The notes: generated by a model not told the origin, from the sequence alone. 64,000 nt of DNA from Komagataella phaffii GS115 (GCF_000027005.1 NC_012965.1:545001-609000), one strand, 5' to 3'. Counted from the stretch's first letter, positions 17,967 to 27,987 are shown. Numbers and translations: made by a program.

Positions 17967-20384
17967 ATGTCTACCACTGATGAAGAATTAGCCACGTTGT
18001 TTGGCAAAGTTGGGTTTGATGAAGCAAAATCCAAGGAAATCTTGAAGAACAAAAAGGTTTCGCTCTCTTTGGCTCAGATCATCGAAGAGGTTGAAGCTGA
18101 TGAGCCACTAAGCAAGAGTAAGACGGCCTTGTTGCACAATTTGGCCACCCTGGTCAAAGGCGAGAATTTGCCCAAACGAGAACTTATTACCAGGGCCATT
18201 GCTGATGAGAGATTGACTACAAATTTGCAGGTGTCAGAGGCTTACAAGTATGTCAAAGAGGCCAAAGAGTCAAGTACCGAAGAAGGTATGAACGTTCGTT
18301 CTGGTGTTGGTATTGTGATAACCAGGGAGCAAGTGGATGAGGAGGTTGCAAAGTACATCAATGACCACAAGCAAGAAATTGAAACCAAGAGATACTCCTG
18401 TGTCCCTGCATTGTTAGGGAACATCAAGGCTTTACCTCAATTGAAATGGGCTTCTCCTGCCTTGTTCAAACCAATTATAGATGAACAAGTCCTGAAGTTA
18501 CTGGGTCCCAAGGATGAAAGAGATGTGGTGAAAAAGGAGAAAAAGAAGAAGGCTAAGCAACCTGAAACTGCAACTAAGCAATCAGCTGTTACTGGTGACG
18601 TTAAACAAAGATCCATGTTTTCTGAAGGCTTTCTAGGTGATTTGCATAAGCCTGGTGAGAACCCACAAATGTGGCCGGAATTGATGAAAGAGCATTTGAA
18701 AGTTACTGGAGGTAGAGTTTTCACCAGATTCCCGCCAGAACCAAACGGATATTTGCATATTGGACATTCTAAGGCTATCATGGTCAACTTTGGATATGCC
18801 AAGTACCACGACGGAGTCTGTTATCTTCGTTATGATGACACCAACCCAGAGGCAGAAGAGGAAAAGTATTTTGTTTCCATCAAGACTATGGTAGAGTGGC
18901 TCGGTTTTAAACCATGGAAGATAACCTACTCCTCTGATTATTTTGATCAGTTGTACGAACTTGGTGAGAAACTGATCCAAGTTGGAAAGGGCTATGTTTG
19001 TCACTGTACTGCCCAAGAAGTCAAGTTACAAAGAGGAATGAAGGAGGATGGTACCCCTGGTGGTAAAAGATTTGCCTGTCCTCATCGTGAAAGACCGGTT
19101 GAAGAAAGTCTGCAGGAGTTTAGAAACATGCGAGATGGTAAATACCAAAGCGGTGAGGCAACTCTTAGAATGAAGCAAGATTTGGAATCTCCTTCTCCTC
19201 AAATGTGGGATCTTGTTGCTTACAGAGTGCTCAACGCTCCTCATCATAGAACTGGTGACAAGTGGAAGATTTATCCCACTTATGACTTCACGCACTGCTT
19301 GGTAGATAGTTTTGAAAACATTTCACACTCCTTGTGCACAACTGAGTTCCAACTTTCTCGTGAAAGTTATGAATGGCTATGCGATGTTCTTCATGTTTAT
19401 AGACCTGCCCAGAGAGAGTATGGAAGACTGAACATTACTGGTACGATTCTTTCCAAAAGAAAGATTGCCAAGCTTGTTAATGAAGGTATTGTTAGAGGCT
19501 GGGATGATCCGAGATTGTTTACTTTGGAAGGAATCAAAAGAAGAGGTGTTCCACCGGGAGCAATTTTGTCATTCATTAACACTTTGGGTGTTACAACCTC
19601 GACAACAAACATTCAAGCTACACGTTTTGAAAGCGCTGTGAGATCCTACTTGGACGTAACTACTCCCAGACTAATGATGATTTTGGATCCTGTTCTTTGC
19701 GTTATCGACAACGTTGATGACACATTCGAAGAAAAAATTACCATACCTTACAAGCCTGGTGACGCCAAGCTGGGTGACAGATCTTTAACCTTCACCAAAG
19801 AGTTCTACATTGATAGATCTGACTACAGGGATGAAACCTCCAAAGACTACTTTAGATTGGCTCCTGGCCAACCAGTTGGTTTGATGAAGGTTCCATTCAC
19901 TGTAAGTGTCAGCTCTGTTGAGAGAGACGACCATGGAAAGGTAACAACAATTCACGTAAACTACGACAAAGTGGAAGGTAAACCAAAGAAACCAAAGACG
20001 TATATACAATGGATTCCAAAGTCTACGAAACAGAACTCCCCCGTTCACATCAAAGAAACGCGTATTCACAACGTTCTGTTCAACTCAGAGAACCCTTCAT
20101 CTCATCCAGATGGGTTTACTAGTGATATTAATAAGGATTCTGAGGAAGTTATCACAACTGCTATCATCGAACCAGCATTCTTTGACATTAAGAGCAGATC
20201 CCCCCTTAATCTCCCTACTGTAAACGAAGAATTCAACATCAAGGAACAACCCAACACCCCAGAGTCTATTAGATATCAGGCTCTACGGGTGGGTTACTTC
20301 TGTGTCGATAAAGACACTAACGGAGACCAGGAGATAATTCTGAACCGTATTGTTACATTGAAGGAAGATTCTTCCAAAGATTAA
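17967..20384 (+). CDS. GLN4: Glutaminyl-tRNA synthetase
   Basis: An 805-residue cytosolic class I synthetase that charges tRNA-Gln. The eukaryote-type N-terminal appendage domain (residues ~1-190, two helical subdomains) is followed by a Lys-rich linker (KKEKKKKAKQ). The Rossmann catalytic core then carries the HIGH motif in EPNGYLHIGHSKA (~residue 258) and the KMSKS-equivalent ILSKRKIAKLV (~residue 495). The DDTNPEAEEEKYF and YPTYDFTHCLVDS blocks are GlnRS-specific. The C-terminal beta-barrel anticodon domain ends near the stop. The length matches yeast Gln4 (809). Confidence 0.97.
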   Translation: MSTTDEELATLFGKVGFDEAKSKEILKNKKVSLSLAQIIEEVEADEPLSKSKTALLHNLATLVKGENLPKRELITRAIADERLTTNLQVSEAYKYVKEAKESSTEEGMNVRSGVGIVITREQVDEEVAKYINDHKQEIETKRYSCVPALLGNIKALPQLKWASPALFKPIIDEQVLKLLGPKDERDVVKKEKKKKAKQPETATKQSAVTGDVKQRSMFSEGFLGDLHKPGENPQMWPELMKEHLKVTGGRVFTRFPPEPNGYLHIGHSKAIMVNFGYAKYHDGVCYLRYDDTNPEAEEEKYFVSIKTMVEWLGFKPWKITYSSDYFDQLYELGEKLIQVGKGYVCHCTAQEVKLQRGMKEDGTPGGKRFACPHRERPVEESLQEFRNMRDGKYQSGEATLRMKQDLESPSPQMWDLVAYRVLNAPHHRTGDKWKIYPTYDFTHCLVDSFENISHSLCTTEFQLSRESYEWLCDVLHVYRPAQREYGRLNITGTILSKRKIAKLVNEGIVRGWDDPRLFTLEGIKRRGVPPGAILSFINTLGVTTSTTNIQATRFESAVRSYLDVTTPRLMMILDPVLCVIDNVDDTFEEKITIPYKPGDAKLGDRSLTFTKEFYIDRSDYRDETSKDYFRLAPGQPVGLMKVPFTVSVSSVERDDHGKVTTIHVNYDKVEGKPKKPKTYIQWIPKSTKQNSPVHIKETRIHNVLFNSENPSSHPDGFTSDINKDSEEVITTAIIEPAFFDIKSRSPLNLPTVNEEFNIKEQPNTPESIRYQALRVGYFCVDKDTNGDQEIILNRIVTLKEDSSKD

Positions 20385-20610
20385 AGCTAATTAGGATCAT
20401 GTATTTTTGACGATCAATAATATATATATAGCAGCCCATAGAGAGTAGCTATGAATGTTAAGAATGACTATTCTTTCTTCAACAGCGTATTAGCCCCCAA
20501 CTTAATTGGTTTTCGTATGAAAGGAATAGTGCATACAGAAACTAAAATATGATGATAAGGTTGTGCCAAATGAAAGATAATAATATACATGAAATGAAAA
20601 TCAGATTTTT

Positions 20611-22137
20611 TTAACCAGCAAGAGGTTCTGAGGTGCTGGGAGAACTTGGAGAAGCAGTTTGGTAAAAACAGTACTTCCTAACCAAATCGTTGTATTTGGA
20701 GTCATTGGATTTGTCAAAAAATTTAGGATCACTTCCTTGAGGGGTGTTGAACGACCTCTTTGGGACACCCAATGGAGTTCTCTGGATCGACTTCTTGGAA
20801 GAAGCAGATGATGAAGATGAAGAAGACGATGGGCGGAAAAGAGGACGTGCTGAAAAGTAACTTTCATCGACTGAATAGTTGGAGTCCAAGCTAAATTGAT
20901 AACGATTCTTAAACTGACTGTTTGAGGCATTAGAACCTAGCTTGTAGTCCAGCACATCTAAAAATGAAGTGTCATATGGAGCTGAATTAACCTGGTGTTT
21001 GGTGATCTTGGTAAGTGAGATTCTGTAATTTCTACCGAAATCACTGTCCCAAAAGACTTGGCCAGCAGTCTCGTATTTGGCACAGAGTTGGATGGTTAAA
21101 TTGTTTCCTAAAGATTCGTGAGGGACAAGATCATCGATCTTAATGATGAACGAGAACTTGTCATACATGTCACTTGGGCTATGGGATTTTTCGTAGTTGA
21201 AAATGTGGTTGGAAGAAATATAGTTACAACAACTATTAAAGTTGAAAGTATTTTTCCAATTGTCCGTAGTAGCTATGATGGAAATTCTCTTTTCGAAAGA
21301 GACGTTTTTAACGTAAATAAACCCTATTATGGAAGTTTTGTTAGAAGACAGCTTGATCGATTCAATGACAACTGGCGGCAAGTTGACAAATCTCTGAAAG
21401 TTTATACTTGGACCAGATAGAGGGAGAGCTGAAGATATGAGTCTCCATATGTTATAATCGTACACGCTGGATACGGAATCTGATTCGCTCTCGGCATCGC
21501 TGACGCCAGATTGATCATCATCATCATCGTATTCAAGCGAGAATTCATCCCACACCATCTTCTCCCTTCTGAGAGGCGATGAGATAGGGGAGTTATCTGT
21601 AGAAAGAGCCATTGGTGTGGATGATTTGTTGAAGATCTTTATCCTTTCTAAATCCTCAGAAAAACGGACCGACTTTGCACCAACCTTTGTGGTCTCCTCG
21701 TTGTAATTTGGTACAGAGGAACACCTTTTCAAAATGGGTAACTTTAAAGATGGTTTTAAGAGCCCACCAGCTTTGGGTCTGGGGCTGGCAACGGGGGATA
21801 CTATGAGATCGTTGTTATTTGAAGTAATTTCATTTTGTGCATCCACAATCGTGGAAAGCGAAGACGTTGAGTCATTCCGGCTTAAAGTCGAAGTTGAAGA
21901 TACTTTGATATCCATTTGTTCCCAGCCATAATGAGACCTTTGATTAATTTCTGAACTCGTGCTTGAGTATGTTGAGACCGAGTCAGAATTTAATGATAAA
22001 ACACTGTCAGGAGTTGAACTAAGCGTATCGTCGTTCGAAGAGTTGGAACTATTGGACGAAGACGAGCTGTTTAAAAATGCCAGGTTATTTGAAGTTAGGG
22101 GAGTTGTTTTGTACACTTTTGGACCCAAATAAGCCAT
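20611..22137 (-). CDS. PP1 (Glc7) regulatory subunit with CBM21 domain (GAC1/PIG2/GIP2 family)
   Basis: A 508-residue glycogen-targeting type phosphatase subunit. A Ser/Asn-rich N terminus precedes the PP1-docking RVxF motif in AKSVRFSEDLERIKIF (about residues 155-170). A CBM21 carbohydrate-binding domain spans roughly residues 255-380. It includes GFIYVKNVSFEKRISI, TTDNWKNTF and the C-terminal FWDSDFGRNYRISL, the WDNN-like end of CBM21. Family knowledge: these subunits bring Glc7 to glycogen synthase. The size is nearer Pig2/Gip2 (~540) than Gac1 (793), so no single symbol is assigned. The frame is open 29 codons further to a TTG. The ATG at 22135-22137, beginning MAYLGPKVYKTTPLTSNN, is used. 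Confidence 0.85.
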   Translation of the reverse strand: MAYLGPKVYKTTPLTSNNLAFLNSSSSSNSSNSSNDDTLSSTPDSVLSLNSDSVSTYSSTSSEINQRSHYGWEQMDIKVSSTSTLSRNDSTSSLSTIVDAQNEITSNNNDLIVSPVASPRPKAGGLLKPSLKLPILKRCSSVPNYNEETTKVGAKSVRFSEDLERIKIFNKSSTPMALSTDNSPISSPLRREKMVWDEFSLEYDDDDDQSGVSDAESESDSVSSVYDYNIWRLISSALPLSGPSINFQRFVNLPPVVIESIKLSSNKTSIIGFIYVKNVSFEKRISIIATTDNWKNTFNFNSCCNYISSNHIFNYEKSHSPSDMYDKFSFIIKIDDLVPHESLGNNLTIQLCAKYETAGQVFWDSDFGRNYRISLTKITKHQVNSAPYDTSFLDVLDYKLGSNASNSQFKNRYQFSLDSNYSVDESYFSARPLFRPSSSSSSSSASSKKSIQRTPLGVPKRSFNTPQGSDPKFFDKSNDSKYNDLVRKYCFYQTASPSSPSTSEPLAG

Positions 22138-23784
22138 AACGACACTCTGATGAAAATAATTTGTGAAAACAAATGTGATACTAAAACAGAAACAGAGGTT
22201 AAAAAGTCCTATCGATGAAAGCAACCAGAGAATGAAGGAGAGAGTGATTCCAATTTAAAACTGAACGGGAAAAGGCAACCACAAAAAAAGGGATTTAATG
22301 TGGATTAGTTCTTATATCTTATCGCACCAACAAACCGGGAAAATGGGACGGAGAGGGGGGACTTTTAAATATAACTTGTAGGCACCAGACCTCGGACCAC
22401 ACTGACGTTAAAAAATGGGAGAGAAAACAGAGAGACTACAAATCCACAGAAAAGGTGTGCGTGCGGTCTTATATAAAAAGCTCAACAAAAGAAAAACCTT
22501 TCATTAGCAAAATCCTGAATCAAGAGGTTGTAGGGCGGGTTGTGGTACGATGTTGCATATAGTGCATATAAGGGAAACAATCCATCTGGTATGGCGGAGG
22601 GACACCGGAGTAAATTCCTGAATGCGTGGGTGTTCTTTGTCAAAAATCTGTTTGACACACGCCAGGAAATCTCCCCAAATTATAAATAAGAGGAGATACT
22701 GGAGAAAATATGAGGGGTGAGAGCGACTTGCGTTTCAAAAAGTTGCAATAATCGGGGTGTGAACTTTTCATCCGGTTTGAGATGGTGGGTTTTACTGGGG
22801 GTGTAAGATCGGCGACTGTATGAGTGCAAAAGTTTTCTCTAGTACCGAGCCACGGTTATAAACTGGTATAAGCCCCTTATCTTGGTGCGAACAATAAGAC
22901 CATTCCGGAGATGCCGAAAAAAAACATCTTATGGTATGGAGTTATTCGTAAAGTGAAGCGACATTTGCGACAAAAAAAAGTAACTGAAATTGGACATGTT
23001 GCAAACCTGTGGTATCCGGAGCGATCGCGTTTATTTTTGCTACTCAAACCTATGCTGAAAAAGATATGTAAGTTTTTTTTTGGGGAACCCAAAGAGGCAG
23101 TCCCACCAGGGGCATAATTAGCTAATTATGTAGACGCAATAAAACAGGGGCATATTTGATCAATTAAGCTTGGAGAGCATGGAGGAATGTGGAGAATGAG
23201 CCATAGGCGATGGGGAGTACAAGGCTTGGGCTCAAAATTAACACTATGTGCATAAGTCGTTCCCCAATTCGTCCTTTTCGCTTGCTTTGGGTCGTCGGTT
23301 GGTTCGGGTTAGCAGGCCAAAGGGGTTCCGTGATCCCTTTCAGCCTGGCCTACCCCCGAAATGTAAAAGTCAAGAATCCTCTTCTTCACTCCGGACTTCA
23401 GATCAGTCGATTATGTCAGATAGACAATAGCCCGTGCTGCATGATAGCAAATTAGGCGAGCACGACCTATCTACGGTTATCAGTGAAAAGAAAAAAAGAT
23501 TAAACCTATTAATTAGAGAGGGCTTTGATTACGGACCCATTTACCAGCCGTTAATGGCTGCCTGTTTCTCCACATAAAAAAGTTTGGGGAAACATGGAGA
23601 AGACAAAAGAACGAATTGTGGAGTTGAATAGATGAAACTTATGAGTACGCCATTGATGGCTGGTATCATATCAAGATTTTTTTTCCTTGGTGGAAGGAGG
23701 GGTTCGTGTCGCGTTTCCCCCCTGCCCTTCAAAGGAGAATAAAAACCAACCTGCCGGCCTCCCCCGCTTGCCTCGATTCCCCTC
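22138..23784. other. Long gene-free stretch (1.65 kb) upstream of the PP1 subunit gene
   Basis: This is the longest stretch without a supported gene in the window. It lies between two minus-strand genes. It holds AGGGG/CCCCT stress-element-like motifs, such as CCCCTTA near 22873 and two copies of CAGGGGCATA near 23106 and 23146. An imperfect inverted repeat around 23318-23350 has AAAGGG/CCCTTT arms with flanking AGGC/GCCT. Small ORFs (about 60-80 codons) on both strands have no protein-like features. It could be an unusually long, stress-responsive promoter or hold an unannotated ncRNA. Sequence reading alone does not decide. Confidence 0.4.
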
Positions 23785-24624
23785 CTAATCCTCAATGGTC
23801 GTTTTTCGGTTGATCTTGAAGAAATTCAACTTACGCTTCTGAGTAGGGGGGTAGTCGCCGGCTGGTTCCGGGTTGTAGGCGTCACCTGTAGCTGGAGGGA
23901 TGTAATCCTCCTTGTATTCGATACTATCGTCGTGGCTGGCGGTTCCGGTACCACCGTGGAAGGACGAAAGAGGCTTCTTGAAACAGAATATCGGCAAGCT
24001 CAGGAGCAGCAAAGCTAATGAAGTCCATAGGAACGCAAACATTTTCACTCCCAAACTGGCATCGAACTCTGAAGCGTCATTAAACGAATTGCGACCTTTG
24101 ACGTATGCAGCTGTCATTAAACTTGCGCCCAAAGCGACGAAAAACACGGCAAACACCGAATTGAGCCAATTAAGTCCCGAAACCAGTTTCCACTTGAGAA
24201 AAATTCTGAGTAGAGTACTGAAGAAGGAAAACACGGTAAAGACCAGACCCACAAGAAGCATTGACCAACCGACCCTACTAAGGTAGTAATAGGTGTCTCG
24301 GTGATTGATAAAGTCGCTCGGAATGAGCGCTCTGTTTTCACCATCGCTAAAATTGTTATCTGGGGAGAAAGGATAAGCTGGCTGAGGACCTTCACAGTTA
24401 CTCAACTCGTCATTCTCCCAGTTGCACATTCTGTAGTTCGTCCAGCGGGTGGTTCCAAACTGGGGGTCAATGGCACCGGTACCCTCCACCTCTAGCCAAT
24501 AGAAGTCCTTTAGAACTCCAGTTGTTCGTGCTCCACTTAGGATCACGAAGAATTGCAGTAGCACGGATCCCGCAAAAAACAAGAGGGGAATCCACTGAAT
24601 AATTTTGCGAAAAAGCTGTCCCAT
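23785..24624 (-). CDS. SUR7/FMP45-family eisosome membrane protein
   Basis: A 279-residue four-pass plasma membrane protein. The first membrane segment ends in QFFVILSGARTTGVLKDFYWLE, followed by the extracellular signature RWTNYRMCNWEND. Both match Fmp45/Sur7. The second segment follows DTYYYLSRVGWSMLLVGLVF, a block nearly identical to S. cerevisiae Fmp45. Two further segments and a ~70-residue cytosolic tail rich in Tyr/Asp/Pro end in the basic QKRKLNFFKINRK. Family knowledge: these tetraspans mark eisosomes/MCC domains and affect wall integrity and sporulation. A TATATA run at 24685-24696 lies ~65 bp upstream of the ATG. Which paralogue (Sur7, Fmp45 or Ynl194c) it represents is open; Fmp45 looks closest. 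Confidence 0.85.
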   Translation of the reverse strand: MGQLFRKIIQWIPLLFFAGSVLLQFFVILSGARTTGVLKDFYWLEVEGTGAIDPQFGTTRWTNYRMCNWENDELSNCEGPQPAYPFSPDNNFSDGENRALIPSDFINHRDTYYYLSRVGWSMLLVGLVFTVFSFFSTLLRIFLKWKLVSGLNWLNSVFAVFFVALGASLMTAAYVKGRNSFNDASEFDASLGVKMFAFLWTSLALLLLSLPIFCFKKPLSSFHGGTGTASHDDSIEYKEDYIPPATGDAYNPEPAGDYPPTQKRKLNFFKINRKTTIED

Positions 24625-25415
24625 TTTCGTTTGTTCGTTTACAATTGTAATATCTAGTAGGTGAAGTCAGGTAATCACTATTTCTATTTATATATAGAAG
24701 ATGTGGTTACTTAGCCTGTCATGGAACAGCAATAACAACATTCTCCATGTTGTAGGCATTTGTGAAACTTTTGTTGGCGGATCAGGTGATGAGATGACCT
24801 TCGAGCGATTTTTGTTTGCACATTACACGACCCATCGGCAGGGACCTTTTTTCGGTACACGACGTTTCGGTTGCCAGATGGAAGAAAGGTACCGAGATAG
24901 TAGTTGGAATTTTTCGCTCTGAACTACTCCGAAAGCTGGTTGTCACACGATCGACCGAGGTGATTTCGCAACAACCTTCTTCTAGCCACTTGTTATTCTT
25001 CAGCCTAAGAGGCTTTCTGCTCACCTTTGGTTATCTCTAACACACAGCCACCTATCATTTACTATCAGCCAACCTTACCAAGTGCCGAGCCACTTAGTAC
25101 TCAGCGCCAACCGGCTTGTACATTTTCCGCATGATTACAGTCTTCAAATAGTTCCATGCAGACACTTTTTATCTTTAATGCATAGCCGTTACTATAGAGG
25201 AATCTCGCGATCTTAGTAATTGTGCATAGATCTACAGAAGCGGTTCGTTGTTTCTAGGGACTACTCACTCAGCCACGGCGACGAGTTACTATTTATGGAA
25301 CAAGGTTGCTGACAATAGCAGTATGCTACGAATTATAGTCTGCGAATATAACAGCAAATTTTACCCAGCCTGTTTTCTAGAACTTTGATCAACACAAGCC
25401 ACAGCCCACCACTTG
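24625..25415. other. Divergent promoter region, SUR7-like / KRE1-like
   Basis: 791 bp between two divergent genes with cell-surface products. A TATATA run (24685-24696) suits the SUR7-like gene. A short hairpin with arms AGTAGTT/AACTACT occurs near 24900-24930. Nothing else was recognised. Confidence 0.45.
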
Positions 25416-25703
25416 ATGTTAAACAAGCTGTTCATTGCAATACTCATAGTCATCACTGCTGTCATAGGCGAGACGACTACGTCATCTACCACTGCCAGTC
25501 TCTCCGAAAGCCCTACTCTGGTTTGGGTGACTGGCACTGATGCAAGTGGGAGATTGGCAACTACACAGTCTGCTTACACTCAACAGTTTTCACAGTTATA
25601 CTCATCCATAGCATCTCCATCAAGTGGTAGCATAGGCCTGGGTACTATCCAGGGGACTGTTGGAATTGTCAGAACATATGAGACAATTACCCTTGCCAGC
25701 TAA
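25416..25703 (+). CDS. Short secreted protein, KRE1-like
   Basis: 95 residues. A clear signal peptide ([18 protein letters not shown]) is followed by a Thr/Ser stretch and then a compact domain: [40 protein letters not shown] and [18 protein letters not shown]. The block resembles the N-terminal KRE1 domain (killer-toxin-resistance protein 1, beta-1,6-glucan assembly). Unlike S. cerevisiae Kre1 (313 residues, GPI-anchored), there is no Ser/Thr-rich stalk and no C-terminal hydrophobic GPI signal, so the product should be fully secreted. The frame begins one codon earlier with a TTG; the ATG at 25416 is used. The KRE1 link is from recognition and is moderate. Confidence 0.55.
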   Translation: MLNKLFIAILIVITAVIGETTTSSTTASLSESPTLVWVTGTDASGRLATTQSAYTQQFSQLYSSIASPSSGSIGLGTIQGTVGIVRTYETITLAS

Positions 25704-25711
25704 GAATTTTA

Positions 25712-25832
25712 TTACAAAGAGCTATAAATAACTAAACACAGACCGGCTATGCTCAAACAAATCATCCCTCCTACAATAACTCCAATCAACAACCTGTCCA
25801 CCATAAACTCATTTTTTGCATTGATCAAGAAC
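25712..25832 (-). other. Out-of-frame continuation of the DUF202 gene
   Basis: Codons in the shifted frame encode the rest of TM2, the conserved FRYY end motif, a linker and a third membrane segment (RLIGVIVGGMICLSIAGL), then TAA at 25712-25714. This end lies 8 bp from the stop of the convergent KRE1-like gene, a plausible natural gene end. Confidence 0.6.
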
Positions 25833-26336
25833 TCATTGGAATAGTACCTGAAACTTCCAAACGTCATAATGAGGACCCCCCACTCCTATAAAGGTACAGC
25901 TAAGTGGTGTATGAAACCTATTTAGTGCTGCATACGCTCTGTTAGTTTGCAAAGTTGACATCGTGGCATTCGCATGATCATTGACCTCATCTTCACTCTC
26001 CGTGTATAATAATAGTAATTTGGTCTGGAAAAGTACAGAAAACGTAATACCGACAGTCATCATAGTTAACGCCGTTCTAAGATATGCCAACACAGTCCTT
26101 TCATTGGCTAGATTATCTCTGCACACGGCTCCTTTATTCTCTATCTTCTTCCTTGAAATCTTGCGAAGCAGATAATATAGGAACGATGAAGGTTCTTTAC
26201 CATCCCTTGAAACTGGTGCCGAATTGCGTCTAGAAACAGCCCGTGGTACCCTATCCCTCGTGACGGTATTTCTTCTTGAGATTATCCTATCGGGAACATC
26301 ACTTGGACGGATAATCGATCTGGATGATGAAGCCAT
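25833..26336 (-). CDS. DUF202 membrane protein, reading frame broken in TM2
   Basis: As read, 167 residues. A basic, Arg/Ser-rich N terminus (possible phosphosites, SRRNS twice) leads to the DUF202 signature ENKGAVCRDNLANERTVLAYLRTAL and TM1 (TMMTVGITFSVLFQTKLLLL). TM2 begins (CTFIGVG), but the frame then leaves the family pattern at a six-C run (25876-25881 on the + strand) and stops. In the next frame the homologous sequence continues (VLIMTFGSFRYYSNEF, then TM3) to a stop at 25712-25714. One base fewer in the run would give about 207 residues. This is either a sequencing/assembly error or a recent frameshift mutation. No GT-AG intron that fixes it was found. Divergent from another DUF202 gene. 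Confidence 0.7.
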   Translation of the reverse strand: MASSSRSIIRPSDVPDRIISRRNTVTRDRVPRAVSRRNSAPVSRDGKEPSSFLYYLLRKISRKKIENKGAVCRDNLANERTVLAYLRTALTMMTVGITFSVLFQTKLLLLYTESEDEVNDHANATMSTLQTNRAYAALNRFHTPLSCTFIGVGGPHYDVWKFQVLFQ

Positions 26337-26584
26337 TAGCTTTCAACGAAAACGGTAGAGGCCAAATTTTAAAGCAAGACTGATCACGTGGGTGTCAGAG
26401 GTCTTCCTACGCAACTCGTTAATGACCTTGTTTTCTCTGATAGGTTGAAGTCGTTCTACAACTCTGTTCAGTCCCGATACGTTCAGCTTGCTATGTTGTT
26501 CTTATCATCAAAATGCTGTTAAAAGATCCAGATGTGCTGACATGTTGACTGTTTGACAGAGTCCCATCAAATCACGTGAAAACT
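26337..26584. promoter_or_regulatory. Shared promoter of the divergent DUF202 pair with two CACGTG sites
   Basis: 248 bp contain TGATCACGTGGG (core 26385-26390) and ATCACGTGAAAA (core 26573-26578). CACGTGGG is the high-affinity Pho4 form in S. cerevisiae and TCACGTGA the Cbf1 form. The second site lies 6 bp from the ATG used for the right-hand gene, so it may fall in the 5' UTR unless the next Met is the real start. Confidence 0.45.
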
Positions 26585-27277
26585 ATGGCTGATATCATTC
26601 TCGCTCACATTTATGAGATTGAAACCCACCAACAACACCTGGTCTGGTCAATGCAAGCGTCCGTTTCGAGTTTACCAGAAAGTCGTCTTGGCTATAGGTC
26701 GATTACGGATGATGACTCTGAAGTTAGCAACCGACTGACGGGATCTTCCAGGCCGAATGCAAGCAGAACTCTATCAATTCAAGACACTGTTCCCCTGACC
26801 GCTCAAACGTCAAACAATAGCATTCGTTCTCTCACACCACTGGTTACCACGGCTCCGATGAAGGTCCGTTTGTTACGTGGGTGGTCAAATAAAGGCGTTC
26901 TGCTGTTAGAAAATAAAGGTTCTGTGGCGAGGGACCACCTGGCCAGTGAAAGGACGTTCCTTTCTTGGCTAAGAACTTCTCTGGGTTTGGCATCATTTGG
27001 AATAGCGATTACTCAGCTACTTTCACTTACAGATGGTGACAACAGTAGCGATTTCTCTGGGACGGATTCCGGTCCCATGGAGGTTGAAAAAATCATTGGC
27101 CTTTCTTTCGTAGCTTTGGCGTTTGTCACATTATTGATTGGGTTCGCAAGGTTCTTCCTTGTTCAGGAGTTGCTCCTGGAGTCTAGTTTCCCTGTGAGCA
27201 GGTTCTCTATGGGCACGGTGGTTTTTGGTACCACAGCATTGTTTATCGTGACTTTTGCGTATCTGCTACAAAAATAG
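26585..27277 (+). CDS. DUF202 membrane protein
   Basis: 230 residues. A ~115-residue hydrophilic Ser/Thr-rich N terminus precedes the DUF202 core ENKGSVARDHLASERTFLSWLRTSL, TM1 (GLASFGIAITQLLSL), an acidic loop, TM2 (LSFVALAFVTLLIGFARFFLV, with the usual Arg after TM2) and TM3 (FSMGTVVFGTTALFIVTFAYLLQ). The ERTFLSWLR motif is shared with Vtc1, the small subunit of the vacuolar polyphosphate polymerase. Function otherwise unknown. The open frame starts at a GTG; the first ATG (26585) is used, and the next in-frame Met at 26651 is also possible. It may be a paralogue of its divergent neighbour. Confidence 0.78.
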   Translation: MADIILAHIYEIETHQQHLVWSMQASVSSLPESRLGYRSITDDDSEVSNRLTGSSRPNASRTLSIQDTVPLTAQTSNNSIRSLTPLVTTAPMKVRLLRGWSNKGVLLLENKGSVARDHLASERTFLSWLRTSLGLASFGIAITQLLSLTDGDNSSDFSGTDSGPMEVEKIIGLSFVALAFVTLLIGFARFFLVQELLLESSFPVSRFSMGTVVFGTTALFIVTFAYLLQK

Positions 27278-27585
27278 GTCTCGTAGTTGTGCCCATTTAG
27301 TATGGGTAGGTTTATTAAGCTATATAGAGATAAGACATGAAATGACGTAAGCAGATGTATGACAAAAGCTTCAGTTACAATTTCACCGTCACAAACAGTA
27401 GTGCTGACACTTACCTACGTCCGCGTAGAATCAAGTTGCATCACGTGAACACATTTTCTCGTACTATCCTTGGAGGGGAGAGCAAAATTTATCCATCACA
27501 CGACCTCAAATCTTGCTTGCCCACTGTTAAGTGAGAAAAATCCTTTTCACAGCAAAAGTTTTATTACAAAGTACAACAATTAACA
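27278..27585. other. RPS30 promoter region
   Basis: 308 bp between the DUF202 stop and RPS30. It contains a TCACGTGA site (core 27442-27447) about 140 bp before the RPS30 ATG. No ORF or RNA gene was recognised. Confidence 0.45.

Positions 27586-27987
<402 letters not shown>

Noticed and set aside
22877..23117. Overlapping 71- and 68-codon ORFs on opposite strands in the long gap
   Set aside because: No recognisable domain, and both depend on the same A/T-rich segment. Chance frames.
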